Positions 7,554 through 15,193 of a stretch of 21,200 nucleotides of DNA are shown here, one piece after another. The stretch is from contig CALIZJ010000139.1 in assembly GCA_938028845.1 (NCBI GenBank), forward strand, positions 1 to 21,200, in the 5' to 3' direction. Under the pieces are notes generated by a model. That model saw only the letters and a list, made by a program, of their open reading frames with translations, did not search any database and had not been told where the DNA came from. Source of the DNA: an uncultured Blautia sp. GTDB taxonomy: Bacteria; Bacillota; Clostridia; Lachnospirales; Lachnospiraceae. Numbering within the stretch: position 1 is the first letter of the stretch; each line of letters starts with the position of its first letter. The position numbers and the translations under genes are program-made.

Positions 7554-7582
7554 ATTATAGCCTATTTAAGAGACCATTGCAA
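7554..7582 (-). promoter_or_regulatory. promoter of the transglutaminase-DUF4203-ybaK-secreted protein operon
   Basis: Minus strand: -35 TTGCAA (7577-7582), 17-bp spacer, -10 TATAAT (7554-7559). The leader is about 30 nt. Confidence 0.75.
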
Positions 7583-7740
7583 ATCCGGCTGTAAAATTTC
7601 CCCTTTCCGTTCCATTTATCCTGCATATATTTTATCATTTCCCCACTGAAAATCTGTAAAAGCAGTTGCTATTTTTTACCGGCAGAGTTAAACTTTACAG
7701 AAAAGATGAGTAAGCGTTATAAATCCGGAGGTACTGTTAT

Positions 7741-8379
7741 ATGAGCGTTAAAATACCGATTGAAACATCGGCCCGTCACATCCACGTTTCCAAAGAAGAT
7801 TTTGCAAAACTCTTTGGTGAAGAAGCCACTCTTCATTATATAAAAGAATTAAGCCAGCCAGGGCAGTATCTCTGCCAGGAACGTTTAACAGTCAAGGGCC
7901 CCAAAGGCCAGTTTGAAAACATTGCCATCCTGGGACCTTTTCGGAAAGAAACCCAGGTGGAACTTTCCTTAACAGATACCCGGAAACTGGGTATTCCAGG
8001 CATCATACGCCAGTCCGGTGACACAGCGGATACACCCGGCTGCATTTTATGCGGTCCTATGGGGGAACTTTCCATACCCAGAGGCGTCATTGTTGCCAAA
8101 CGCCATATTCACATGACGCCTGACGAAGCGATCTCCTTACGGGTGCGGGATAACGACGAGGTATTTGTCCTCACGAAAAGCTATGGCCGCGCGCTGATCT
8201 ATGCGGATGTAGTAGTCAGGGTAAACAGAGATTTCCGTCTGGCAATGCACGTAGATACAGATGAAGCAAATGCCTTTTCCAGCGACGCAGAACCTTACGG
8301 CGTGATCGTCCGCCTCTTTGACGATAACTACAATACAGATAAATGGATCGAGGAGGTCCTTTCCGGTATTCAAAGGTAA
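7741..8379 (+). CDS. pduL: phosphate propanoyltransferase-type phosphotransacylase
   Basis: 212 aa. PduL interconverts acyl-CoA and acyl-phosphate (acetyl- or propionyl-) and is unrelated to the Pta fold. The two duplicated half-domains are visible: SARHIHVS (H13, H15) and KRHIHMT (H122, H124), plus MHVDTDEANA (H170); these histidines bind the metal pair. It begins directly at the first half-domain, with no N-terminal encapsulation peptide, and no microcompartment shell gene is nearby, so it is probably the housekeeping form feeding an acetate kinase encoded elsewhere. The start follows GGAGGT by 8 nt. Only a weak promoter (TTGCTA-17-TAAACT, about 7667-7695) was seen. It ends at a strong bidirectional terminator. 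Confidence 0.93.
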   Translation: MSVKIPIETSARHIHVSKEDFAKLFGEEATLHYIKELSQPGQYLCQERLTVKGPKGQFENIAILGPFRKETQVELSLTDTRKLGIPGIIRQSGDTADTPGCILCGPMGELSIPRGVIVAKRHIHMTPDEAISLRVRDNDEVFVLTKSYGRALIYADVVVRVNRDFRLAMHVDTDEANAFSSDAEPYGVIVRLFDDNYNTDKWIEEVLSGIQR

Positions 8380-8443
8380 TACCACAGCTTCTCTCAGAAA
8401 ATATTTTTATCTGCTGTTCCAAAAGGACATTCTTTAAATAACA

Positions 8444-8496
8444 AAAACCGGCACACAAAGAAATTTTTTATTTCCCGTATGCCGGTTTTCTTTTTT
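8444..8496. terminator. bidirectional terminator between pduL and fabH
   Basis: Stem AAAACCGGCA/TGCCGGTTTT (8444-8453, 8480-8489) with a long A/T-rich loop. On the plus strand CTTTTTT follows; on the minus strand the stem runs into TTTTTG. The fabH stop codon lies inside its plus-strand T-tract. Confidence 0.85.
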
Positions 8497-9460
8497 ACCA
8501 GATAATGAGCGCGGCTCCCCAGGTGAGTCCTGCACCAAAACCCGAAAGCAAAACCAGATCACCTTTCTTTAGGATTTTATCCCGGTTCATCTCATCTAAA
8601 AGAATAGGAATACTTGCCGCAGAGGTATTTCCGTGTCTGTCAAGATTCATGGCAAATTTCTCCAAAGGCATATGAAGCCTTTTTGCAACTGATTCGATGA
8701 TACGGCTGTTCGCCTGATGAAGCACCACATGATCCACCTCGTCTAAAGACCGTCCTGTTTTTTCCATAAGCTCCTGAATACATTCCGGGACTGTTTTTAC
8801 TGCAAATCGAAAAACCGCCTGTCCATCCATATACATAGGCAAACTCTTTCTTGCACTGGATGTAGGCGTAGGCGTTCTCTCTGTGCTTGCTGTGAGAACG
8901 TCTCCACGGGTGCCATCGCTGTGCTGGATGATGTCAAGAACTCCTTTTTCATCCTTTCTCACCACACAGGCTCCTGCACCATCCCCAAAAAGCACGCAGG
9001 TGCTTCTGTCCGCCCAGTCAATCGTCCGGGAGAGAGTCTCCGTTCCGATTACAAGGGCAGTGTCACAATAACCGCTCATAATATATGCATGTGCTGTGTG
9101 AAGGGCAAAAAGAAATCCTGAACACGCTGCACTTAAATCCATGGCAGAAGCGTTAGTAAGCCCGAGGGCTTCCTGGACCCTGCAGCCCACACTGGGAAAA
9201 TAATTTTCTGACGAACAGGTAGCCACAAAGACCATCTGTATTTCCTCCGGCCTGACCTTCCCGTCCTCCAGTGCTTTTCGTCCCGCCTCTGCAGCAAGAG
9301 TTACTGCACTTTCTTCATCTCCAGCAAGCTGTCTGCTTCTTATACCTGTCCTGGTACGAATCCATTCATCGCTGGTATCCAGAAATTTTGCCAAATCGTC
9401 ATTTGTCAATGTATGCGCAGGAAGGGCGCTTCCTGTCCCGATAATTCGTGTTGTCATCAT
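8495..9460 (-). CDS. fabH: 3-oxoacyl-[ACP] synthase III
   Basis: 321 aa. FabH condenses acetyl-CoA or another acyl-CoA with malonyl-ACP to start fatty-acid synthesis. The catalytic triad is complete: C113 in SAACSGF, H248 in LHQANSR and N278 in HGNTSAAS; the closing GFGAGLTWGAALI is typical. The start is set at the first of two adjacent ATG codons (9460, 9457) because family members begin M-T-T-R-I-I-G-T-G. The frame extends to 9493, but the predicted transcription start (about 9500) leaves almost no leader for that start. The ribosome binding site is weak. No other fab gene is adjacent, which is notable since fabH usually heads a fab cluster. Confidence 0.93.
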   Translation of the reverse strand: MMTTRIIGTGSALPAHTLTNDDLAKFLDTSDEWIRTRTGIRSRQLAGDEESAVTLAAEAGRKALEDGKVRPEEIQMVFVATCSSENYFPSVGCRVQEALGLTNASAMDLSAACSGFLFALHTAHAYIMSGYCDTALVIGTETLSRTIDWADRSTCVLFGDGAGACVVRKDEKGVLDIIQHSDGTRGDVLTASTERTPTPTSSARKSLPMYMDGQAVFRFAVKTVPECIQELMEKTGRSLDEVDHVVLHQANSRIIESVAKRLHMPLEKFAMNLDRHGNTSAASIPILLDEMNRDKILKKGDLVLLSGFGAGLTWGAALIIW

Positions 9461-9480
9461 AATCCATATCCATCCATTTA

Positions 9481-9495
9481 TTTTGATTGTCAAAG
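9481..9495. promoter_or_regulatory. FabT-like operator in the fabH leader
   Basis: The palindrome TTTGA-N3-TCAAA (9482-9494) is close to the binding motif of FabT, the MarR-family repressor of fatty-acid synthesis in Firmicutes. It sits between the predicted transcription start and the ATG of fabH. A second half-site (CTTTGA on the minus strand) lies next to the -10 box. No FabT gene is in the window. Confidence 0.5.
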
Positions 9496-9506
9496 TATCT
9501 TTTCAA

Positions 9507-9535
9507 AGTATAGTTAGTTTTCCTATATTTGTCAA
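9507..9535 (-). promoter_or_regulatory. promoter of fabH
   Basis: Minus strand: -35 TTGACA (9530-9535), 17-bp spacer, -10 TATACT (9507-9512). Confidence 0.78.
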
Positions 9536-9557
9536 TACCTTTTCTGTCCCTGACACA

Positions 9558-9596
9558 AAGGTACCTGCAGAGACTATTCATCCCCGCAGGTACCTT
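9558..9596 (-). terminator. hairpin after the NlpC/P60 gene, possible terminator
   Basis: Perfect 11-bp inverted repeat AAGGTACCTGC/GCAGGTACCTT with a 17-nt loop, between the stop of the NlpC/P60 gene (9642) and the fabH promoter. The run after it is only TTTGTGTC on the minus strand, so termination may be inefficient, or the hairpin may have another role. Confidence 0.45.
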
Positions 9597-9641
9597 ATAC
9601 ACCCTCCCGGCATTTTTCTGCCAGTCAGGCAAAGATCACGA

Positions 9642-11522
9642 TCACTCAGACGGCGCCACAAAAACTTCGATGTCATTGTCATCTACCAAAGGCGCATCTG
9701 TAAGCAGGCTGCTGCCTTGAGATACAAAAGTATTTTCAGAAATCACATCCTGCAGTGTATTCGATACGGTCACATCGTCAGAGGTAAAGGAAGAATTGCT
9801 TGTAGCAGCTCCCTGGCTTTCCATAGCCGCAACTTCCTCATCCGTAGGATAGAAAGATGGCTGGCGGATGTATCTGAAGCCGGCGCTGTAAGCCTCCCCT
9901 ACTGTAACTCCGTTCTGGCTGGAAGAACAATGGACAACAATCCAGTCGCCGGAATCTGTCTGACCGCAGATAATTCCTACATGGTTATCGCTTCCGGCCT
10001 CCGGCCCTCTCTGAAATACCAGGTCGCCCGGCTGCGCATCTTCTTCACTGACAATATTCGCCTTATTCCACTGATCAGAGGTTCCATCGCCTACCGCAGA
10101 CTGCATCCCCTGATTCTGGTATCCATTGATAACCGCCCAGGTAACAAAACCGCTGCAGTCCAGTCCATAAGCTCTCAATGTACCTGTGCTGTTGCTTCCG
10201 GAAGCGGAAACGGTCGCAGCCGTTCCCCAACGGGAATCCTTTCCAAGGACCGTAGATTTTCCTCCCCAGAAGTATCCTACTTCGCCCACAAGGGAATACG
10301 CTTCTGCGATTACATTTACTCTCTCTTCGGAGACTTCCTCTCCCACACTCTGGCGTACAAAGCCCTTAGAGGCTGTAACTACTGCGCATAAAAGCTTGCA
10401 GTCTGTTTCCATATATTTCTGAAGAATCTTTCTGTCTTTCTTGGAAATCTTATTTTTCTTAATGTAGTAATTAATATGGCGGTTTCCATATGTAACCCGG
10501 GTGATATCCGACTTATCCCGCACTACCGGATTCATCTCTGCAAAAATCTCTGCCAGCCGGTCCTTACAGGAGGCATCCAGAGTATAGCTTGTTGCACCGT
10601 TTTGATACTGTTCATATATATAAATCGCAATGATATCCTGCCAGTTTCTCACAAGAAGGGTATCGGCAGAGGTAGTAAGCCCGTCTGCACGAAGATCACT
10701 TGCGTCTGACAGTTTATTTTTCTGTTTATATTCGTTCTCGATTTCTTCCATAACAGAGGCGAAATCCTCTGAGAAAGACAACTGATATATCTCCTGGAGG
10801 CTGTCCAGGTAAAATTCTTTTCCGGCATGAAGGTTAGACACCATATTTGTGTAATATACCGGAGTTCCGGTGAGGACATTGGTCACATTGCTGTTCTGCC
10901 CGTCACTAAACCCATTGTCTCCATCTGAAACGGAAGGTGTAGGTGTAGGGCTGGGCGTAACTGACGGCGTAGGCGTAATCTGCTGTTTTTTCAGTTCTTC
11001 CAAAGCCGCTTCAAAGTCCAAAAGAATCTGGTAATTGGTAACCTGTGCCTTTTCTTCTTCTGTTAAAATTTCATATGCCGAACGTATTTCTATGATCTCG
11101 TCTTCGTATTCCAATGTGATTCCCGTAAGCAGAAGCTCTGCGGAAAGTTCATTCAGTCTGTCTACAATCTCCTGCGGCGTAGCCGGCGCAGTAATCGGAG
11201 GTGTAGGCGTAGGTGTAGGACTTACACCTGGCGTAGGCGTAGGATCCACTCCCGGTGTAGGCGTAGGTTCCACACCTGGCGTAGGCGTAGGATCTACACT
11301 TGGCGTAGGCGTAATCTGCGGATCTTCTCCCCCAGGTGTAGGGGTAATGTCCGGAGTACCTGTAGGCTCAGCAGGCTCTCCCGAAAAATCTGGCTGATCA
11401 TCAAATAATCCGTCTGACATAAAAGTATCCTCAGCCGCAGCAAATATAGACGCAGGGCTGGACAATACCATAGTTGACAACAATGTAATGCATAAACATC
11501 TTGTCAGATATTTATTCTTCAT
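9642..11522 (-). CDS. secreted NlpC/P60 peptidoglycan endopeptidase with Pro/Thr-rich linker
   Basis: 626 aa. The start at 11522 is chosen because a signal peptide follows at once (MKNKYLTR, hydrophobic core, cleavage near IFAAA) and GGGAG lies upstream; the frame continues to 11552 without support. A low-complexity linker of P-T-P-T-P and G-V-(D/E) units (about 45-110) is followed by a helical segment, a second P-T-P-S stretch (about 190-205) and an unassigned domain. The NlpC/P60 domain (about 415-565) has C456 in LDCSGFV, H514 in NHVGI and H531 in VVHCSS, the usual triad of gamma-D-Glu-diaminoacid endopeptidases that cut wall peptides. A short acidic tail follows. There is no LPXTG anchor. 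Own promoter at 11588-11616. Confidence 0.9.
   Translation of the reverse strand: MKNKYLTRCLCITLLSTMVLSSPASIFAAAEDTFMSDGLFDDQPDFSGEPAEPTGTPDITPTPGGEDPQITPTPSVDPTPTPGVEPTPTPGVDPTPTPGVSPTPTPTPPITAPATPQEIVDRLNELSAELLLTGITLEYEDEIIEIRSAYEILTEEEKAQVTNYQILLDFEAALEELKKQQITPTPSVTPSPTPTPSVSDGDNGFSDGQNSNVTNVLTGTPVYYTNMVSNLHAGKEFYLDSLQEIYQLSFSEDFASVMEEIENEYKQKNKLSDASDLRADGLTTSADTLLVRNWQDIIAIYIYEQYQNGATSYTLDASCKDRLAEIFAEMNPVVRDKSDITRVTYGNRHINYYIKKNKISKKDRKILQKYMETDCKLLCAVVTASKGFVRQSVGEEVSEERVNVIAEAYSLVGEVGYFWGGKSTVLGKDSRWGTAATVSASGSNSTGTLRAYGLDCSGFVTWAVINGYQNQGMQSAVGDGTSDQWNKANIVSEEDAQPGDLVFQRGPEAGSDNHVGIICGQTDSGDWIVVHCSSSQNGVTVGEAYSAGFRYIRQPSFYPTDEEVAAMESQGAATSNSSFTSDDVTVSNTLQDVISENTFVSQGSSLLTDAPLVDDNDIEVFVAPSE
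11224..11319 (-). repeat. 24-bp tandem repeats encoding the Pro/Thr linker
   Basis: Four 24-bp units (starts 11224, 11248, 11272, 11296), each encoding an 8-residue unit of the form G-V-D/E-P-T-P-T-P; the last is degenerate at its end. Units differ by only a few bases, mostly at third positions, so the array could change in copy number between strains. Confidence 0.85.
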
Positions 11523-11587
11523 ATTTCTGTGCTGCTCCCTTCTTTCTCGCAACAGATCCTTACCCCCTTCTATAAAGACCTGCCATC

Positions 11588-11616
11588 TATATACAATTAC
11601 GTGCTTCTTACATCAA
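11588..11616 (-). promoter_or_regulatory. promoter of the NlpC/P60 gene
   Basis: Minus strand: -35 TTGATG (11611-11616), 17-bp spacer, -10 TATATA (11588-11593). The leader is about 60 nt. Confidence 0.6.
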
Positions 11617-11653
11617 TACCTGTTTTATTTTAGCATATTAAAAACATGAAATC

Positions 11654-11693
11654 AACCGCCGGAAGAGGCTCTTCCGGCGGTTTTTTGTTTTTT
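11654..11693 (+). terminator. strong hairpin with T-tract on the plus strand
   Basis: A 13-bp GC-rich perfect stem (11654-11666, 11670-11682) with a GGC loop, followed on the plus strand by TTTTTTG and seven more T. On the minus strand the following sequence is only moderately T-rich (GATTTCATGTTTTT). It lies between two minus-strand genes, so it probably ends the phospholipase transcript, but its best U-tract faces the other way. Confidence 0.75.
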
Positions 11694-11721
11694 TCACTTT
11701 TTATTCACATTTTTTTTATTT

Positions 11722-12315
11722 TTATGCAGCCAGTGCCATACCGAACTGCACAGGCATCTTTCTTGTACAAAGCTGAAAAATTCCCTGTATAACCTGGTAA
11801 CATACGGAGACAATGTAACGGATGTCGTCTTTTATATTACGCTCTTTTTTCAGATATTCTTCGTGCTTTTCTTTAATGTATTCTACAAGATGTGCAAAAC
11901 TGTCAAAACGAATATTCTGCTTCAAATGCAGATCTGCTCTTCCGCTTTTAATACACTCTTTTAAATCTTTTTTCAGATATTTTTCATACTGATTATGCTC
12001 CATCAGTGTCCCGGTGTATGTTCTGTTATGAGGAAAAGTGAAATAATCAGCAATATAATGCATCGCTTCACCAAGCTGGCGCCAGTAAACCCTCTCATTG
12101 TACTCAGACGGATCTTTCTCTACAAGCACTTCCAGTTTTTCCTGTACCTCATGGAATGTACCAAAAAATTCATGTTTTTTCGTTACAAAGGAGGGACGCA
12201 GGTCCGGAAGGATATTTCCCAGGCAAAATGCCTTTCTGTGTGCCTGCAGGCTTTCCGCCACAGTCATCTGGTCTGCAAGGTAACGTGCTAATAATATATG
12301 TGATTTCTTTCGCAA
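11722..12315 (-). CDS. zinc-dependent phospholipase C-like protein
   Basis: 197 aa from a proposed TTG start at 12315. The sequence matches the small clostridial branch of the zinc-dependent phospholipase C fold: RKKSHILLARYL at the start, LGNILPDLRPSF, KKHEFFGTF, then HYIADYFTFPHN and LMEHNQYEKYL; the His and Asp residues in these are the likely metal ligands. No signal peptide is visible, so the location and substrate are unclear. The TTG is preferred because AGAGG lies 7 nt upstream and the conserved domain begins there. An ATG at 12354 is the alternative. The frame opens further at a TTG at 12447, but that codon lies in a good -35 box (12442-12447) and cannot be translated from that promoter. 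Confidence 0.72.
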   Translation of the reverse strand: MRKKSHILLARYLADQMTVAESLQAHRKAFCLGNILPDLRPSFVTKKHEFFGTFHEVQEKLEVLVEKDPSEYNERVYWRQLGEAMHYIADYFTFPHNRTYTGTLMEHNQYEKYLKKDLKECIKSGRADLHLKQNIRFDSFAHLVEYIKEKHEEYLKKERNIKDDIRYIVSVCYQVIQGIFQLCTRKMPVQFGMALAA

Positions 12316-12418
12316 CGGCTTCCTCTTCTTTCCTGTCCGAAAAAGCAGTTCCATGCTGCCCGGACATATAACTATAGAATGTGGTTTTTCCACTTTCTGT
12401 TTTCTGTAACCACAACCT

Positions 12419-12447
12419 ACTATAACAGAACTTTTTTCCTTTTTCAA
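12419..12447 (-). promoter_or_regulatory. promoter of the phospholipase-like gene
   Basis: Minus strand: -35 TTGAAA (12442-12447), 17-bp spacer, -10 TATAGT (12419-12424). The leader to the TTG start would be about 97 nt. Confidence 0.65.
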
Positions 12448-12459
12448 TGGAAGCTTCGT

Positions 12460-12480
12460 AAAAAAAGTGTGAACTTTTCT
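12460..12480 (-). terminator. weak terminator after the GntR gene
   Basis: Minus strand: AU-rich 8-bp stem (AGAAAAGT/ACTTTTTT, one G-U pair) with loop TCAC and a run of seven T (12460-12466, partly in the stem). It lies about 45 bp past the GntR stop. The stop is flanked by a 10-bp tandem duplication (12515-12534, CTATAATTTC twice). Confidence 0.4.
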
Positions 12481-12524
12481 GATCTTTTTCGTGAAAATGT
12501 CCAGACTTTCCTGTCTATAATTTC

Positions 12525-13232
12525 CTATAATTTCCGGACATTTGCCTGCAGATCAAGCACCTGCTTATCAATCTGATGAATGATCCTGTGTGCTTCTTCT
12601 GCCTGAAAAGGTTTATCCTCGATCATAGCGTTTAAAATCGTTCTGTGATAGGGAACCGTCTGTCTCCAGATATCCGCGGCTCCGCTTACTTCCTGACCGC
12701 TGGCGTCCAGAGCTTTTATCAGATTATCCAGTATCTGCTCCAGAGTATTATTTCCGTATATTTTTCTCAGCCTGCTGTGAAAAATAAAATCTTCTTTCTG
12801 GAGAAACAGCCCCATCGCCGCCCCCTCTTCCATACGGGTCAGAGGTTCCTTCAGGCTTTCGATATCCAACTGGCTTAATTTTCCGCAAAGTTCCTGGATA
12901 ATATGGAGCTCCAGGATCCTTTTCACCTCCATAAGCTCATAATAGTTGACCTTCCAAAGCTTCAGGTAAAAGGAATCCTCCCGCTTATCCGAAGTAATAA
13001 ATGCACCTTTCCCCATTTTCACTTCTATAATCTGGTCCTTTTCCAGCACACGGAGCGCCTCCCTTACAGAATTCCTGCTGGTATTAAATTCCTGTGCCAG
13101 CTCTCTTTCTGAAGGGATCTTATCTCCGTTTTTCAGATCATTTTCTTTTATGTACTGCATGATCGCGTCTGCGATCTTTGTGTACAACAGATCTCTGTGT
13201 ATTGGTTTAAATCCAATGTTTCCTTTTCCCAT
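12525..13232 (-). CDS. GntR family regulator, FadR/FCD subfamily
   Basis: 235 aa. Residues 10-80 are the winged HTH with the GntR signature (GDKIPSERELAQEFNTSRNSVREALRVLE). Residues 90-230 are the helical FCD ligand-binding domain; D148 and H152 (DFIFH), H196 (PYHRT) and H215/H219 fit its metal site, which usually binds carboxylates or sugar acids. The gene is the last of the minus-strand sugar-import operon, 54 bp after the second permease, with AAGGATGG before the ATG. It probably controls that operon; a FadR-like dyad in the operon leader (17770-17784) is the best candidate operator. The likely inducer is the transported compound or a product of it. Confidence 0.9.
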   Translation of the reverse strand: MGKGNIGFKPIHRDLLYTKIADAIMQYIKENDLKNGDKIPSERELAQEFNTSRNSVREALRVLEKDQIIEVKMGKGAFITSDKREDSFYLKLWKVNYYELMEVKRILELHIIQELCGKLSQLDIESLKEPLTRMEEGAAMGLFLQKEDFIFHSRLRKIYGNNTLEQILDNLIKALDASGQEVSGAADIWRQTVPYHRTILNAMIEDKPFQAEEAHRIIHQIDKQVLDLQANVRKL

Positions 13233-13286
13233 CTAGGCCATCCTTTATCAAAAGCTATCCATATATAAAATATTCCGGTGCAAGGA

Positions 13287-14129
13287 TCAGCCTTTTACAG
13301 CGCCTGCCGTCAGACCTTCGACAACATATTTTTGTACGAACACGAACATAATTGCGCTTGGAAGCAGCGCTAAAACGCCGCCGGCCATTAAGGCGCCCCA
13401 CTGTACGGAATATTTTCCTACCAAAGATTTTAAGCCCACAGGAATCGTCCACATATCCGGAGTATTGATAAAGATAGTTCCTGCTATCAATTCGTTCCAT
13501 GCCCCAATGAAGGCAAAAACAAATACAGCTACTATACCCGGGAACATGACCGGGAGGACGATTTTCCACAGGGTCTGCAGCTTGCCGCATCCGTCCACAT
13601 AGGCCGCTTCCTCCAGCACATACGGAATCCGCTCAAAGAAACTGCGCATGGTGATCACACAGAAAGGCAGATTCGTCGCAATATAGAAAATAATCAGGGA
13701 CAGGTAAGTATTAATAATCCCCAGGTTTGCAAATACAATATACAGCGGTATCATCACAAGTATACTGGGTATCATCTGTGTCACCAGGAAGAACAGCAGC
13801 GTAGTGCTTTTCCCTTTAAATTTAAAACGCGCCAGACCGTAGCCTCCGAAGATAGAAAGAAGTACCACCACAATAGCTGTAGCCAAGGTGATAATAATGC
13901 TGTTTTTTAAGTATACGCCATAATCCAGCATATTAAATAGAGACTGATAGTTTTCAAATGTTACGGTATGGGGATAATAGGTAATCTCCTGCGCATTGAT
14001 AATTTCGGGGTTTGTCTTGAAGGAGGTGATTACCATCCAGTAAATAGGCAGCAGTACCAGCAAAAGGAAAAATGCCAGTACGATAAAACGCACAACTCCT
14101 ATAATTCTTCTTTTCGTTGATCTCTTCAT
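13287..14129 (-). CDS. carbohydrate ABC transporter permease, MalG type
   Basis: 280 aa with six predicted membrane helices. The ABC permease EAA loop is visible as EEAAYVDGCGKLQTLWKIVLP (about 185-205), which docks on the ATPase. The closing segment (FVQKYVVEGLTAGAVKG) is typical of MalG-type CUT1 permeases for oligosaccharides. The ATG shares one base with the stop of the upstream permease (TAATG), so the two are translationally coupled. AGGTGA serves as ribosome binding site. No ATPase gene is present; clostridial CUT1 systems commonly share one MsmX-type ATPase. Confidence 0.93.
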   Translation of the reverse strand: MKRSTKRRIIGVVRFIVLAFFLLLVLLPIYWMVITSFKTNPEIINAQEITYYPHTVTFENYQSLFNMLDYGVYLKNSIIITLATAIVVVLLSIFGGYGLARFKFKGKSTTLLFFLVTQMIPSILVMIPLYIVFANLGIINTYLSLIIFYIATNLPFCVITMRSFFERIPYVLEEAAYVDGCGKLQTLWKIVLPVMFPGIVAVFVFAFIGAWNELIAGTIFINTPDMWTIPVGLKSLVGKYSVQWGALMAGGVLALLPSAIMFVFVQKYVVEGLTAGAVKG

Positions 14130-15037
14130 TAAAAATCACCTGCCTTATCATAGTTTGTCAGTTTCAGGAACAAAACGGCATACACACCCAGGATGACCAT
14201 TAAAAGAACGCCGAAAGCGCCTGCCAAACCGAAATCATACCCTGAAAATGCTTTTGTATACATATAGGACGGAAGCGTCTGGGAATAATTTGCCGGGCCT
14301 CCGTTGGTAACAATAACAACAAGGTCAAAGGAGTTAAATATCCAAATTGTACGCAGCAGCAGCGTCATGATAACCGTAGGCTTGATATAGGGAAGGGTCA
14401 GACTGAAAAACTTACGGAACATACCACAGCCGTCCATATCTGCCGCCTCATAAATATCCTCCGGAATAGACTGCAGCGCTGCCAGGATCATAATGCCGAA
14501 AAACGGAATACCGATCCAGATCATGGCGATAATGATAACCGCCAGGGACAGTCCCGGCGTACCAAGCCAGGCGATTCTTTCGTCTATGATTCCAAGCTTT
14601 AAAAGGACATCGTTGATCACACCATACTCACCGTTAAACGCCCAACGGAACACAAGACCTACTACGAAAGTAGAAAATGCCCATGGCAGGAATACAATCG
14701 ACTGATAAATCCCTCTTCCTGGAAACTTATCTTTAAGGGCCAGGGCAAGGGTAAGCCCGCCAATAAACTGTCCGGCAACAGCCACAACTACATAAACGAT
14801 AGAGTTTTTCAGCAGCAGGGGAAAATCTCTGTCGCTGAATAATTCTTTAAAGTTTTCAAAGTTATTAAAATAAATATTCGCATTTCCTAATTTATAATTT
14901 TGAAATGCCATGATCACACTCTTAATCAACGGATATCCGAACATGATCAAAAGAATGATAAGCACCGGTCCTACATAAAACCAGGGTTCTCTTGCCCTCC
15001 TGGACTTCAGCGTACTTTTATGTTTCTTTCCGCTCAT
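14129..15037 (-). CDS. carbohydrate ABC transporter permease, MalF type
   Basis: 302 aa with six membrane helices after a basic N-terminus. The EAA loop reads YEAADMDGCGMFRKFFSLTLP (about 203-223). It pairs with the MalG-type permease to form the CUT1 channel. A strong AGGAGG precedes the ATG. A hairpin region (15107-15178) separates it from the binding-protein gene and probably lowers permease expression relative to the binding protein. Confidence 0.93.
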   Translation of the reverse strand: MSGKKHKSTLKSRRAREPWFYVGPVLIILLIMFGYPLIKSVIMAFQNYKLGNANIYFNNFENFKELFSDRDFPLLLKNSIVYVVVAVAGQFIGGLTLALALKDKFPGRGIYQSIVFLPWAFSTFVVGLVFRWAFNGEYGVINDVLLKLGIIDERIAWLGTPGLSLAVIIIAMIWIGIPFFGIMILAALQSIPEDIYEAADMDGCGMFRKFFSLTLPYIKPTVIMTLLLRTIWIFNSFDLVVIVTNGGPANYSQTLPSYMYTKAFSGYDFGLAGAFGVLLMVILGVYAVLFLKLTNYDKAGDF

Positions 15038-15106
15038 AGTATTCCTCCTTTTTCTGTCAGGACCAAGAAATCTTTTCCCATGCTTGCTTCCTTGCTCCCG
15101 GCGTCA

Positions 15107-15178
15107 ATATAAAAACGGGGCATCTCATTTTCATCTTTGAAAATAGGATGCCCCTCCTGCCGTCCTGTCTCGGACGGC
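15107..15178 (-). terminator. tandem intercistronic hairpins, probable partial terminator or attenuator
   Basis: Minus strand, after the binding-protein stop: first a perfect 7-bp hairpin GCCGTCC/GGACGGC (15159-15178), then a long stem GGGGCATC...GATGCCCC with an inner ATTTTC/GAAAAT pairing (15117-15154) followed by GTTTTTATATTG. This is a full terminator placed inside an operon, as often seen after sugar-binding-protein genes. Confidence 0.75.
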
Positions 15179-15193
15179 TATTTTACATCCGGC

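Noticed and set aside
7741..8379. Start of a bacterial microcompartment locus
   Set aside because: Only PduL is present; there are no shell proteins, aldehyde dehydrogenase or encapsulation peptide.
9483..10391. 302-codon open frame on the plus strand
   Set aside because: It is antisense to the NlpC/P60 catalytic domain and also overlaps the fabH promoter; no recognisable protein features.
11224..11319. Possible CRISPR array
   Set aside because: The 24-bp repeats are directly tandem with no spacers and are in frame with the Pro/Thr linker of the endopeptidase.
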